Origin: Candidatus Kaistia colombiensis
GTDB lineage: Bacteria > Pseudomonadota > Alphaproteobacteria > Rhizobiales > Kaistiaceae
Assembly: GCA_029203105.1 (NCBI GenBank)
Contig: CP119318.1
Coordinates: 4,416,501-4,480,500, forward strand
Direction of reading: 5' to 3'
DNA: 64,000 bases
Part shown: piece after piece, positions 28,264 through 37,540 of the stretch
Position numbering within the stretch: the stretch's first letter is position 1
Layout of the letters: each line of letters opens with the position of its first letter
Program-made: the position numbers and the translations under genes
The notes under the pieces: model-generated
What the model was told of the DNA's origin: nothing
The model's input: only the letters and a program-made list of their open reading frames with translations
The model's database searches: none

Positions 28264-30195
28264 ATGCGCGCTAAGCTGCTCTTCGGATTCATCCTCGGCC
28301 TCGCCGCAGGCCTGTTGCTGACGCTTGGTTCACCTTCGTCCGCCACTGCCGAAGAGCGCATCCTGCGCTTCGTCTCGGACGTGAACGTGCAGAAGAACGG
28401 TGATCTCGACATCGTCGAGACGATCCGCGTGCAGGCCGAGGGCAACGAGATCCGTCGCGGCATCCTGCGCGATTTTCCGACCACCTACCGGGACGATCAT
28501 GGCGCCTCGGTCGTTGTCGGCTTCGATGTGGAATCGGTCACTCGCGACGGCCAGAACGAACCCTTCGCGATCGAGCAGCTTTCGAACGGCAAGCGCGTCC
28601 GCATCGGCTCGGCCGAGACGCTGCTGTCGCCCGGCCCGCATGACTATGTCATCCGCTACCGGACCACCCGCCAGATCGGCTATTTCGACGATTTCGACGA
28701 GCTGTACTGGAACGCGACCGGCACCGGCTGGACCTTTCCGATCGACGTCGCCGAGGCGCGCATCACACTGCCGGAGGCCGTCCCGTTCGGCAACACGGCG
28801 ATCTATACCGGCCAGCAGGGCGATCGCGGCCAGGATGCCCGGGTCATCTCGAAGGAGCCGGGACGGATCGTCTTCCGCACGACCGAGCCCCTGCCCGCCC
28901 ATAACGGCCTGACGGTCGCCGCCGCATGGCCAAAGGGCGTCGTCGATGCGCCGAGCGCGAACCAGCGCACGATCTGGTGGCTCAAGGACAATATCGGCGC
29001 CCTCTTCGCGCTGCTCGGCGCCGCCGGCGGATTGCTCTATCTGTTCCAGGCCTGGCGCAAGGCCGGCCGCGATCCGGAGCCCGGCACCATCATTCCGCTG
29101 TTCACGCCGCCAGAGGGCCTTTCGGCGGCGGCAACGCGCTACATCGCCGAAATGGCATTTGACGATCGCGCCTTCACGGCGGCGATCCTCGATCTCGGCG
29201 TCAAGGGCCAGCTCAAGATCACCGACAGCGGCAAGACGCTGGTGGTGACCCGCATGCCGGGCGGCAAGGCGATCGCTGCCCCGGAGACGGCGGCGGCGCA
29301 GGCGCTGTTCCGCAGCGGCGGCGAGGTCTCCCTGGTCCAGTCGAACCACATGGCGCTATCGAGCGCCAAGGCAACGCTGGCGCGTGGGCTCGCCAAGGCC
29401 TATTCCGGCTCCGTCTTCAACATGAACAGCGGCTGGCTGACGGGCGGCGTCCTGATCACGCTGGCGGCCTACGCGCTGGCGGCGATCGGGCTGGTCATCG
29501 CCATGGGCGAAAACGGCATGGTCGCCGCCTTCAGCCTGGTGTTCCTGTCGGTCCCCTCCATCGTCGTCGGGCTGACCCTGCGGTCCCTGCGCGGAAGCCC
29601 CTGGTACAAGCGGATCTTCGCCCTGCTGTTCACCGGCATCTTCGCGCTCGCCTTTGGCGGCGCCGGGCTCGGCGTTTTCCTGAGTGCCGTTCGCGGCCCG
29701 CTCGACCTGGCCGTGCTGGTGCTGCCCTTCGCGCTGCTGCCGGTGCTCGCCTCGGCCTTCTCATGGATGCGCTCGCCGACGCCGGAGGGCCAGAAGCTGC
29801 GCGACGCCATCGCCGGCTTCCGCCAGTATCTCGGCATCGCCGAGGAGCATCGGCTCGAAATGCTGCATCCGCCGGAAAAGACGCCGGAACTGTTCGAGCG
29901 CTACCTGCCCTATGCGGTGGCGCTCGACGTGGAAAATGCCTGGGCCAAGAAGTTCGCCGGTATCCTCGCCGCCGCCGGCGCGACGGCGGCGGTTTCGAGC
30001 TGGTATCTCGCCAGCGGCGGCAATCGCAGCGCGACCGACCTCGTTGACCGCCTCGGCTCCGGACTGTCGCAGACGGTCGCCTCCGCCTCGACGGCGCCGG
30101 GCTCCAGTTCCGGCTCGGGTGGCTTCAGCTCCGGCAGCAGCGGCGGCGGCTCGTCCGGCGGTGGCGGTGGTGGCGGCGGCGGGTCCGGCTGGTAG
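28264..30195 (+). CDS. DUF2207 domain membrane protein with Gly/Ser-rich tail
   Basis: The 643-residue protein starts at 28264; its GAGG ribosome site overlaps the lemA stop. A signal peptide (to about residue 29) is followed by the DUF2207 beta-rich domain (ILRFVSDVNVQKNGDLDIVE, GILRDFPTTYRD, YRTTRQIGYFDDFDELYWNA). A helix lies near 240-262 and a cytoplasmic or linker domain follows. Then come four helices (about 395-500) and a last domain with GFRQYLGIAEEHRLEML. The final 40 residues are almost only Gly and Ser and end SGW. LemA-DUF2207 pairs are common but have no settled function; envelope stress roles are proposed. Confidence 0.85.
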   Translation: MRAKLLFGFILGLAAGLLLTLGSPSSATAEERILRFVSDVNVQKNGDLDIVETIRVQAEGNEIRRGILRDFPTTYRDDHGASVVVGFDVESVTRDGQNEPFAIEQLSNGKRVRIGSAETLLSPGPHDYVIRYRTTRQIGYFDDFDELYWNATGTGWTFPIDVAEARITLPEAVPFGNTAIYTGQQGDRGQDARVISKEPGRIVFRTTEPLPAHNGLTVAAAWPKGVVDAPSANQRTIWWLKDNIGALFALLGAAGGLLYLFQAWRKAGRDPEPGTIIPLFTPPEGLSAAATRYIAEMAFDDRAFTAAILDLGVKGQLKITDSGKTLVVTRMPGGKAIAAPETAAAQALFRSGGEVSLVQSNHMALSSAKATLARGLAKAYSGSVFNMNSGWLTGGVLITLAAYALAAIGLVIAMGENGMVAAFSLVFLSVPSIVVGLTLRSLRGSPWYKRIFALLFTGIFALAFGGAGLGVFLSAVRGPLDLAVLVLPFALLPVLASAFSWMRSPTPEGQKLRDAIAGFRQYLGIAEEHRLEMLHPPEKTPELFERYLPYAVALDVENAWAKKFAGILAAAGATAAVSSWYLASGGNRSATDLVDRLGSGLSQTVASASTAPGSSSGSGGFSSGSSGGGSSGGGGGGGGGSGW

Positions 30196-30292
30196 AAAGC
30201 CCTGAACCGAAGAAAAATCGCCGGCCCGTGTCGAAATCGATACCCTCGGATCGTCGCTCTCGCATAGCGCGACGCTTCGGAGGGACCGAACC

Positions 30293-30721
30293 ATGGACAT
30301 ACCGGCGCTCAAGACCACAGCCATCCTCATCGCCCGGCTGATCTTCGGCGGCGTTTTCGTCATGGCCGCCACGTTCAAGTTCATCGATATCACCGCGACC
30401 GCCAGCTATATTGCCTCGGCTGGATTTCCCTTCCCGCTGTTCCTCGCCTGGATCGCCGCGATCTTCGAGACGGTGCTGGCGCTCGCCCTGCTGACCGGGG
30501 CGTTCTTCTCGGAAGCCGCGCTGCTGGCGGCGGCCTATGTCCTTTTCCTCGCGCTCACCTTCCATGGCCCGTCGCGCTGGACCGGCAACCAGGTCGATTT
30601 CGGCTTCTTCGTCGACCACTTCACCTTCATCGCCGGCCTGCTGTTCGCCGCCGTGCATGGACCGGGCGACCGGCTGGCGCTGCGGAGCTCGCTCTTCAAC
30701 CGGGCGAACGCCTCGGCGTGA
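30293..30721 (+). CDS. DoxX family membrane protein
   Basis: The 142-residue product has four helices and the DoxX pattern: LIARLIFGGVFVMAATFKF, IASAGFPFPLFLAWIAAIFE (with the conserved Glu) and GNQVDFGFFVDHFTFIAGLL. GGAGGG lies upstream of the ATG. DoxX-like proteins are membrane subunits linked to thiosulfate oxidation or redox stress; this one cannot be assigned further. It follows the DUF2207 gene by 97 bases on the same strand. Confidence 0.8.
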   Translation: MDIPALKTTAILIARLIFGGVFVMAATFKFIDITATASYIASAGFPFPLFLAWIAAIFETVLALALLTGAFFSEAALLAAAYVLFLALTFHGPSRWTGNQVDFGFFVDHFTFIAGLLFAAVHGPGDRLALRSSLFNRANASA

Positions 30722-30818
30722 AAAACGTGCGAACGCCGAAGCAGACTACCGAGGCGAACTGCGAATGAGACTTCCGATCCTGTAAGAAATACGTTGTCGG
30801 AATAGCGGAGGGCGAGAG

Positions 30819-31733
30819 ATGGTGGAATTACACGATCTGGATCCCATCCTCGCCGAGCTTGAACTTCCGCCGGCTCTATCGAGCACTCCGCTCCCGGGTG
30901 GCTCGAACGAAGTCTTCCTTATCGATCTCCGCGATGGCGCGATCGTCGTTCTCAAGATCTCTCGGATGCAAGAGACGATGCCGACGCGCGATGCCCATGC
31001 CGCCGCGCTTCTGGCTCCTCTCGGTATCCCCGTAACGCGATATCTGCTCATTGACGAAAGCAGAAATCGTCTGCCCTTTCGCTTCGCCCTGACCAGCTAT
31101 CTGCCCGGGCTTGCCGCGATCGATTGCGCCGCCCATCCGAACTATCGCGACATCTTTCGGGAGATAGGCGGTCTCGCGCGAAGGCTACACACGATAGAAT
31201 TGCCCGCCTTCGGCACATTTCCCGAACCAAGACATGGTCGGAATACAGACTATGTCCGCGCGCTGGCAGATCAGGCGTTCGCACGCTTCCTCCACTACGG
31301 AGCCGATCCGGCGCTGACGGAAAAGCTTCAACGCATTTTTGAACGAGATTTCGACGCCGTCGTGCCAGCGACAAGGCAAGCTGTCTTCGCACACGATGAC
31401 CTGCATCCCGGCAACATTCTGGTTGTCGCAACCGGAGCCCGGCTGTCGATCAGCGGTCTCGTGGACTTCGGTAACGCACGGGCCAGCGCCGCGGTCATGG
31501 ACCTCGCGAAGACGGTCTTCATTTGCGAGCACATGGCTCCAGGCAGTAGCAGCGCGATACTCGCCGGCTACGGACCGATCGATCATCCGGCGCCGCAGGC
31601 TGCACTTGCGTTCTACACGATGCTCCATCGCGTGGTGATGTGGTGGTGGCTGCGCCACATCGGCGCGATCGCGGCTCCCGAGACCGAAAGCGATCTCATC
31701 GAGGCCCTGAGGGCGACGGCGGCCCAGACATGA
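30819..31733 (+). CDS. Aminoglycoside phosphotransferase (APH) family kinase
   Basis: The 304-residue protein has the APH-type kinase fold. The P-loop region GGSNEVFLIDLRDGAIVVLK contains the ATP Lys, the Brenner motif is FAHDDLHPGNILVV (catalytic Asp and Asn), and LVDFGNA is the metal-binding DFG. Early residues contain LPGGSNEVF, typical of family members that act on small metabolites. Despite the name, most such proteins do not confer resistance, and nothing here shows an antibiotic substrate. GGAGGG precedes the ATG at 30819. Confidence 0.83.
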   Translation: MVELHDLDPILAELELPPALSSTPLPGGSNEVFLIDLRDGAIVVLKISRMQETMPTRDAHAAALLAPLGIPVTRYLLIDESRNRLPFRFALTSYLPGLAAIDCAAHPNYRDIFREIGGLARRLHTIELPAFGTFPEPRHGRNTDYVRALADQAFARFLHYGADPALTEKLQRIFERDFDAVVPATRQAVFAHDDLHPGNILVVATGARLSISGLVDFGNARASAAVMDLAKTVFICEHMAPGSSSAILAGYGPIDHPAPQAALAFYTMLHRVVMWWWLRHIGAIAAPETESDLIEALRATAAQT

Positions 31734-31874
31734 ATTCCAGAACGACAATGCGCATGGTTGTCCCGAAGACCGCGCCGCGTAGCTGGTTCCTCAAGAAGGC
31801 CAACGCCTCGGCATGAAGAAGGCGGCACCGGCATCGGCACCGCCCCTTGACTGGGAACGATAGGGTCGAACAGC

Positions 31875-33281
31875 CTATTTCTTCGCCTGGGGGTGGCTGC
31901 CGGTGGCGACGCGGTGCTTGACCCCGTCGAGGATCTTGGCTGCCAGCGCTTCATAGTCGCCGTCGAAGTGATGCCCGCCGGTCGTCTTGATCAGCTCGGC
32001 GCCGCTGCCCTCCAGCTTCGGACAGGCGGAATCGTCTTCTTCCTCGCCATAGACGCACTGGACCAAGGCCGGCTTGATCTGCTTCAGATCCGGCAGGGTC
32101 TCACCCTCGCTGGAACTGGTGCCGAGGAACTCGCCGACCGAGACCTCGTAGTCGACGGCCTCCGACAAGCCGAGCAGCGACAGCTGGGCGACCATGTCCT
32201 TGGCATCGGCCGGCAGGCGGTTATAGGCCGCCGGCAACACGTCGGCGCCGAAGGAATAGCCGATCAGGATGACGTGATCGACACCCCAGCGCTCGGTATA
32301 GGCCTCGATGATGCGGGCGAGGTCGGCCGAGGTCTGGTCCGGCGTCTTCTGCGACCAGAAATAGCGCAGCGAGTCGACGCCGACCGTCGGCACGCCTTCC
32401 TTCTGCAGCGTCTCGGCGACCGACTTGTCGATGTCGCGCCAGCCGCCATCACCCGAATAGACGATCGCCAGCGTGTCGAACTTCGAGGTCGCCGGCAGCT
32501 CGATCAGTTGCAGATCGGCGAGTGGGTCGGAATCCGACGATTTCGGCACCAGCAGGTGCTGCAGTCGCTCCAGCAGCGCGGTGCGCGCATCGCCCTCGAC
32601 CGTCTTGTCCTTGAGCTTGAAGCCCTGCTTCTGCAGGTCGACAACATGCGCCTTGCCGTCGGCCGGCGCGGCGGTCGTGTAGAGCACGTCGACCGGATTG
32701 GCCGGGTCGCCCTTCTCCAGGCCATAGGTGACGCCGCCGGCGACCTCGGTGCGCGGCGCGTCTGTGCAGAGCGACTTGACCAGCGGCAGCGCCAGCGCCG
32801 GATCGACCGCCACGGTGCGGCCGATGGTGGCGTCCGGCGTCTGCGCCGCCAGCGAAAGCGCCAGCGCTCCGGCCGTGCCGATGCCGGCGATAACAGGCGA
32901 ATGATAGATGTCTGTGCCGAGCTGGCGCTGGATCTGGTGGCTCAGGTCCTCGATGTCGCCGACGACATAGGCGCAGTCCTCGCCCTTGTCGGCCTCGAGA
33001 CCGGCCAGGAATTTCGGCGTGTCGATGCCGACGACAATGGCACCGGCCTTTTGCAGGCTCGCGGCCGTGGCTTCGTCCTCGGGCGTCCAGCCCGCCTTGT
33101 CGGAGAACAGGAACACGGCGCCGGTAACGGTCTCGGTCGGCAGCAGGATCTCCGGCTTGCCGAGCAGGCCGGCATTGAAGCCGTCGGGCTTCGGCGGCGC
33201 GTCAACGGCGGGCGCGTCCTGGGCCAGCGCCGGCAGCGGGGCGCAGGCGAGCACCGTCGCGAAGAGCAGATTCCGGATCAT
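31875..33281 (-). CDS. acvB: AcvB/VirJ family periplasmic lysyl-phosphatidylglycerol hydrolase
   Basis: The 468-residue protein has a Sec signal peptide (ends PALAQ). The C-terminal half is a VirJ-type alpha/beta hydrolase: VYSGDGGWRDIDKSVAETLQ, GVDSLRYFWSQKTPDQTSAD, nucleophile GYSFGADVLP and a final His in GGHHFDGDY. The N-terminal half, absent in VirJ, has a second degenerate hydrolase-like fold, which marks AcvB. In Agrobacterium AcvB removes lysine from lysyl-phosphatidylglycerol made by LpiA. The start overlaps the stop of the upstream lpiA gene (ATGA, 33281-33278), so both are made together. Confidence 0.9.
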   Translation of the reverse strand: MIRNLLFATVLACAPLPALAQDAPAVDAPPKPDGFNAGLLGKPEILLPTETVTGAVFLFSDKAGWTPEDEATAASLQKAGAIVVGIDTPKFLAGLEADKGEDCAYVVGDIEDLSHQIQRQLGTDIYHSPVIAGIGTAGALALSLAAQTPDATIGRTVAVDPALALPLVKSLCTDAPRTEVAGGVTYGLEKGDPANPVDVLYTTAAPADGKAHVVDLQKQGFKLKDKTVEGDARTALLERLQHLLVPKSSDSDPLADLQLIELPATSKFDTLAIVYSGDGGWRDIDKSVAETLQKEGVPTVGVDSLRYFWSQKTPDQTSADLARIIEAYTERWGVDHVILIGYSFGADVLPAAYNRLPADAKDMVAQLSLLGLSEAVDYEVSVGEFLGTSSSEGETLPDLKQIKPALVQCVYGEEEDDSACPKLEGSGAELIKTTGGHHFDGDYEALAAKILDGVKHRVATGSHPQAKK

Positions 33282-35905
33282 TTACCAACCACTCCCTTGA
33301 GCCCGCCACTGATCAGCACCGTCACATCGGCCAAGGCAAGCGCCGGCGACATGCTCCCGGATACGGCGATATACCGGGGTTGCCATTGGGGCTGGAACTT
33401 GGCCTTGAAGGCCCTCAGCCCGTGAAAATTATAAAAGCGTTCACCATGCTCGAACACCGCCCGGCCCATCCGGTGCCAGAACGGCGCCGCCGGGCTCTCG
33501 GAAAGACCGGCCAGCGGCGCCATGCCGAGGTCGAAGCGGTGATAGCCCTGCTCCTTCAGATGCAGCATCAGGCTGATGAACAGGAACTCCATCGTCCCGG
33601 CCGGAACCTCCGGCTCGAACCGCATCAGATCGACCGTGGCCTCTTGCTTCATCGTCGTCGTCATGACGGTGGCGAAGGCGACGATGCGCCCCTCGCGCCG
33701 CACGATGGCGGCCGGCTGCGCCATGACATAGGCACGGTCGAAGGCACCGAGCGAGAAGCGTTTTTCGCGGGCGCGGTGCTCGGCCAGCCAGAGATTGGAG
33801 ATCCGCTGCAGATCGTCGATCGACTGCGCGACCTGGTCCGGCTCGAGCAGCTCGAAGCTCAGGCCCTCGCGCTGGCTGCGGTTGAAGGCATGGCGCAGGC
33901 TGGCACGCTTGGCGCCTTTGAGATCGAACGCCTGCAGATCGACCTGCGCCGCCTCGCCGAGCTTGTAGGCGCGCATGCCGGCATCGGCATAGAGAGCCAG
34001 GTTCTCCGGCATCACCTGATAGAACATGGCGCGCCCACCGGCGGCCCGCGCCATCTCGACGAACTGCCAGATCAGCCCCGGCCAGGACGAGCGCGGCCCG
34101 ATCGGATCGAACAGCGCCACCCAGGAATGGGCCTGGCGGCCGAACATGATGAAGGCGCGGCGATCATCCGAGAACAGCAGCGTCTTGTCGCCCATGCGAA
34201 CGAGGTTGGCGTCGGGATGGGCCTGCGCGGCCAGGATATGGACAGCCTCGGCGATCTCTTCCGGCTCGGGCTGGCCGGTCTTGCCCTTGGACGCCCGCAG
34301 CAGCGACCAGGCGGCGAAAGAGCCGGCGGCGATGACGACGCCGAGGAGCGCGCGCAGGCTGCGCGGCGCCTCTTCCGAGAATTCAAACTGCCACCAGAGC
34401 TGGTTGGAATATTCGACGTCGCTATAGACGAAGAACATCACGGCCGCCGCCGTCACGATGACGGTCGTGATCGCCAGCAGCCAGCCCGGCGTCAGCCGCT
34501 GATGCAACAGCGAGGCAGGCCGGTTGAATTCGCGCCGCGCCGCCAGCAGCGCGACGAACAGCAGCGCCAGCGCGATCGACTCGCTGATGGCGATGGCCTT
34601 GAGCAGCGACAGGATCACCGCCGCGCCGACCGCCACCACGGCCGCCCACCAGGCGCCGTCGAGACGGTGCGCCAGACCGCGCGCGATCACGATCAGGCCA
34701 AGGCCGAGCACGCTCTCGACGAAATGCGCGCTTTCGAGGATCGGCAAGGGCAGCACGTCGGCAAGCAGGTCGAGCCGCTGGTTGGCGGCCGGCGTGACGC
34801 CGGACAGCACCAGCACGGCGCCGAGCGCGAAGGTCAGCGTCGCCAGCACGCGCGGCGAAAGCTGCGCGCCGGCCCGCAATACGCGCGAGGCCTGCGCCCC
34901 GGATGCGGCGCGGCGCACCTCCATGCCGGTCACCAGGCCGGAGGCGACCAGCAGCGGCACGCCATAGTAGATGACGCGGTAGAGGATCAGCGCCGACAGG
35001 ACCTGATCGACCGAGGCGGTCCGTCCGACGACGGCGATGATCACCGCCTCGAACACGCCGAGCCCGGCCGGCACATGGCTGGCGACGCCGAGGCCGATCG
35101 CCACGGCGTAGACGGCGACGAAGGCCGGCAAGCCGACATCGGTCTGCGGCAGCAGGACCCAGAGGACGGCGGCGGCGGCGGAGACATCGACGAGGGTGGC
35201 GGCGAACTGCGCCAGCATCAGGCCGGGGCGCGGCAGGGCGAAGGACAGTCCGCGCCAGCCGATGCGGCCATTGCCGAAGGCGGAATAGGCGAAAAGGCCG
35301 GCCATCAGGACGAGGATCAGGCCACCCAGCGTCCGCAGCAGGACCGGCGGCAGCGACAGAGGATCGGCGAGGTCATGCGCCGCGAAGGCGAGGCCGAGCC
35401 CAGTCACCCCGGCGAGGCCGATTCCGAAGGCGACCGTGACATAGGCGACGACCTTCGCCACGTCGGCGGGCTCGAAGCCGAGGCGCGCATAGAAGCGATA
35501 ACGGATGGCGCCGCCGGTCAGCGGGCCGAAACCGGCCGTATTGCCCACCGCATAGGCGCAAAAAGCCGTCAGCGCGACGATCGGATAGGGTATGGCGCGG
35601 CCGAGATAGCGCACCGCCGAAAGGTCGTAGATGCTGAGCGCCAGGAAGCTCAGCGCCGTAAAGCCGAGCGCCGCGGCGATCGCCCAGAGCGGCGTCGCAT
35701 GCAGCGTGTCGAGCACGTCATTGTAGTCGACCTCGGCGATCAGCTTCGAAATGGCAAACCAGACGAGGATGACGACGACGATCCCGGCGAGCGCGGTGAT
35801 CACGGGCCGCCAGGGCGCGAGGACGGCTTTCCACTGCTCGTAGCGGGACGGCGCCTCCTCTTCCGTCTCGTTCGGAACGTCGAAGGCGTCGATCTCGTCA
35901 GACAT
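33278..35905 (-). CDS. lpiA: Bifunctional lysylphosphatidylglycerol synthetase/flippase
   Basis: The start is placed at the ATG at 35905 (MSDEIDAFDVPNETEEE), giving 875 residues, the usual MprF/LpiA size. After a 40-residue cytoplasmic segment, about twelve to fourteen helices form the flippase (GFGPLTGGAIRYRFYARLGF, ASHVPAGLGVFEAVII). The C-terminal domain (about 560-860) is the GNAT-like DUF2156 aminoacyl transferase with MEFLFISLMLHLKEQG, FDLGMAPLAGL and FYNFHGLRAFKAKFQPQW. It moves lysine from Lys-tRNA to phosphatidylglycerol and flips the product. The modification protects against acid and cationic peptides. It forms an operon with acvB. Confidence 0.95.
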   Translation of the reverse strand: MSDEIDAFDVPNETEEEAPSRYEQWKAVLAPWRPVITALAGIVVVILVWFAISKLIAEVDYNDVLDTLHATPLWAIAAALGFTALSFLALSIYDLSAVRYLGRAIPYPIVALTAFCAYAVGNTAGFGPLTGGAIRYRFYARLGFEPADVAKVVAYVTVAFGIGLAGVTGLGLAFAAHDLADPLSLPPVLLRTLGGLILVLMAGLFAYSAFGNGRIGWRGLSFALPRPGLMLAQFAATLVDVSAAAAVLWVLLPQTDVGLPAFVAVYAVAIGLGVASHVPAGLGVFEAVIIAVVGRTASVDQVLSALILYRVIYYGVPLLVASGLVTGMEVRRAASGAQASRVLRAGAQLSPRVLATLTFALGAVLVLSGVTPAANQRLDLLADVLPLPILESAHFVESVLGLGLIVIARGLAHRLDGAWWAAVVAVGAAVILSLLKAIAISESIALALLFVALLAARREFNRPASLLHQRLTPGWLLAITTVIVTAAAVMFFVYSDVEYSNQLWWQFEFSEEAPRSLRALLGVVIAAGSFAAWSLLRASKGKTGQPEPEEIAEAVHILAAQAHPDANLVRMGDKTLLFSDDRRAFIMFGRQAHSWVALFDPIGPRSSWPGLIWQFVEMARAAGGRAMFYQVMPENLALYADAGMRAYKLGEAAQVDLQAFDLKGAKRASLRHAFNRSQREGLSFELLEPDQVAQSIDDLQRISNLWLAEHRAREKRFSLGAFDRAYVMAQPAAIVRREGRIVAFATVMTTTMKQEATVDLMRFEPEVPAGTMEFLFISLMLHLKEQGYHRFDLGMAPLAGLSESPAAPFWHRMGRAVFEHGERFYNFHGLRAFKAKFQPQWQPRYIAVSGSMSPALALADVTVLISGGLKGVVGK

Positions 35906-36201
35906 GGTTTCCCGTGCTGGCTCGGGATGGCTCCGGGCTGCCGGACGGCTTTTGGTTTCCGGGGGGCATTCGGCGTTCCGCACGGGCATCATGGCGCTTT
36001 GGGTCATCGTGGACTTCGCAACTTCCGCCGGTCGCCAGACATTCGTCCGCTCCCGTCGTAGCGCTGCCTTCTCCTTGCATCCTACAGCAAGCTTGAAGAG
36101 CTTCAATTCTGGCTGGATTGAGGCCATGCCGGAAAGACAGCAAGAGAATCGCGCCCGATCACCTGCTGCCTTCCGTCGCTGGACCCGCTTCGTCTACTGC
36201 G

Positions 36202-37455
36202 TCAGGCCCACTCGCCCTGGCGCATGATCGGCTCGACACTGCCGCCGACACCGATGCCGTCGATGTCGATGTGGCGCGAGCCGATCATCCAGTCGATGTG
36301 GATCAAACTCTTGTTGGCGCCGCGCGCCGCCAGTTCTTCCTGGCTCATCGTGTCGCCGCCGCGAATGCACTTGGCATAGGCCTGGCCGAGCGCGATGTGG
36401 CAGGCGGCGTTCTCGTCGAACAGCGTGTTGTAGAACAGCAGGCCGCTGGCCGAGATCGGCGAGGAATCGGGCACCAGCGCCACTTCACCGAGACGGCGCG
36501 CGCCCTCGTCCGTGTCCAGCACCTTCGACAGCACGTCGCTGCCCTTGCGCGCCGTCGCGTCGACGATACGGCCCTCCTCGAAGCGCACCGAAATGTCCTC
36601 GATCAGCGTGCCCTGGTAGGAGAGCGGCTTGGTGCTGGTGACATGGCCGGAGACGCGGTTCTTGTGCGGCGTGGTGAACACCTCTTCCGAGGGGATGTTC
36701 GGGTTGCAGACGATGCCGTTCTTGGCCGTCGAGGCGCCGCCTTCCCACTCATGATCGTCAGCGAGGCCGACGGTGAGGTCGGTGCCGGGCCCGACGAAGC
36801 GAAGCGCCGAATAGCGCTTGTCGTTCAGGAGCTTGGTGCGGGCGTGCAGCGCCTTGTTGTGCTCGCCCCAGGCGGCGACCGGATCGACCAGGTCGACGCG
36901 CGAGGCGGCGAAGATCGCGTCCCAGAGCTTGGCGACCGCGACTTCCTCGGTCTCGTTCGGGAATACGGCCCGTGCCCAGGCCGGCGAAGCGAAGGAAGCG
37001 ATGGTCCAGTTGATGTCGAAGCCGGCGATCAGCTCCAGCGCCGGCATGTAGGCCTTGGAGCGGGCGCGGTTGGCGCGCGACACCTTGTCGGGGTCCTGGC
37101 CGGCCAGCAGCGACGGGTTTTCGCCGGCAATGGCGAGGCGCGCCGCGCCATTGCGGAAGGCCGACGCCATGCCGTCATAGAGCCAGCCCGAGGCGACGTC
37201 GAAGCTGCCGTCCGGGGCATGGCGATAGCGCATCAGCGTCGCCTCCTCGTCCGAGAACAGCGTCGTCACCAGCGAGGCGCCGGCCTTGTAGGCGTGCTCG
37301 GTGATCCGCCGCACCAAGGGCAGCGCGTCGAGCGACGCGGTCATCACCAATTCCTGGCCCGGCTGCAGACCGAGGCCGACACGCACGGCCACTTCACCAA
37401 GCCGGTCGAGCTTCTGCTCGTGGGTGAGCGAGGGATCCTTGTTCAACTTGGTCAT
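36202..37455 (-). CDS. M29 family (AmpS/thermophilic) aminopeptidase
   Basis: The start is the ATG at 37455 (MTKLNKDPSLTHEQKLDRL); further upstream the frame is not family-like. The 417-residue product has the M29 core: GLGLQPGQELVMTASLDALP, the metal site NIPSEEVFTTPHKNRVSG, DENAACHIALGQAYAKC and SLIHIDWMIGSRHIDIDGI, which together give the Glu, His, Tyr and Asp ligands of the two-metal centre. These cytosolic enzymes remove N-terminal residues from peptides. It is a single gene, in the same direction as the MFS gene but reading away from it by 85 bases. Confidence 0.9.
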   Translation of the reverse strand: MTKLNKDPSLTHEQKLDRLGEVAVRVGLGLQPGQELVMTASLDALPLVRRITEHAYKAGASLVTTLFSDEEATLMRYRHAPDGSFDVASGWLYDGMASAFRNGAARLAIAGENPSLLAGQDPDKVSRANRARSKAYMPALELIAGFDINWTIASFASPAWARAVFPNETEEVAVAKLWDAIFAASRVDLVDPVAAWGEHNKALHARTKLLNDKRYSALRFVGPGTDLTVGLADDHEWEGGASTAKNGIVCNPNIPSEEVFTTPHKNRVSGHVTSTKPLSYQGTLIEDISVRFEEGRIVDATARKGSDVLSKVLDTDEGARRLGEVALVPDSSPISASGLLFYNTLFDENAACHIALGQAYAKCIRGGDTMSQEELAARGANKSLIHIDWMIGSRHIDIDGIGVGGSVEPIMRQGEWA

Positions 37456-37540
37456 GGCAGAAACTCCACTCTTCGTTTTCATTCGAACGGTTCGCCCTGG
37501 CGGACCGAAACGGGCAACTCGATGGCTCCGGCGGGCGGGC

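Noticed and set aside
30819..31733. Aminoglycoside resistance gene
   Set aside because: Only the general APH kinase fold is seen. The family acts on many metabolites, and no neighbour points to resistance.
33380..36061. A very long open frame opposite lpiA on the plus strand
   Set aside because: It is an antisense artefact of GC-rich codons. Its residues are mostly Arg, Gly, Asp, Gln and His with no domain, while the minus strand encodes a clear LpiA.
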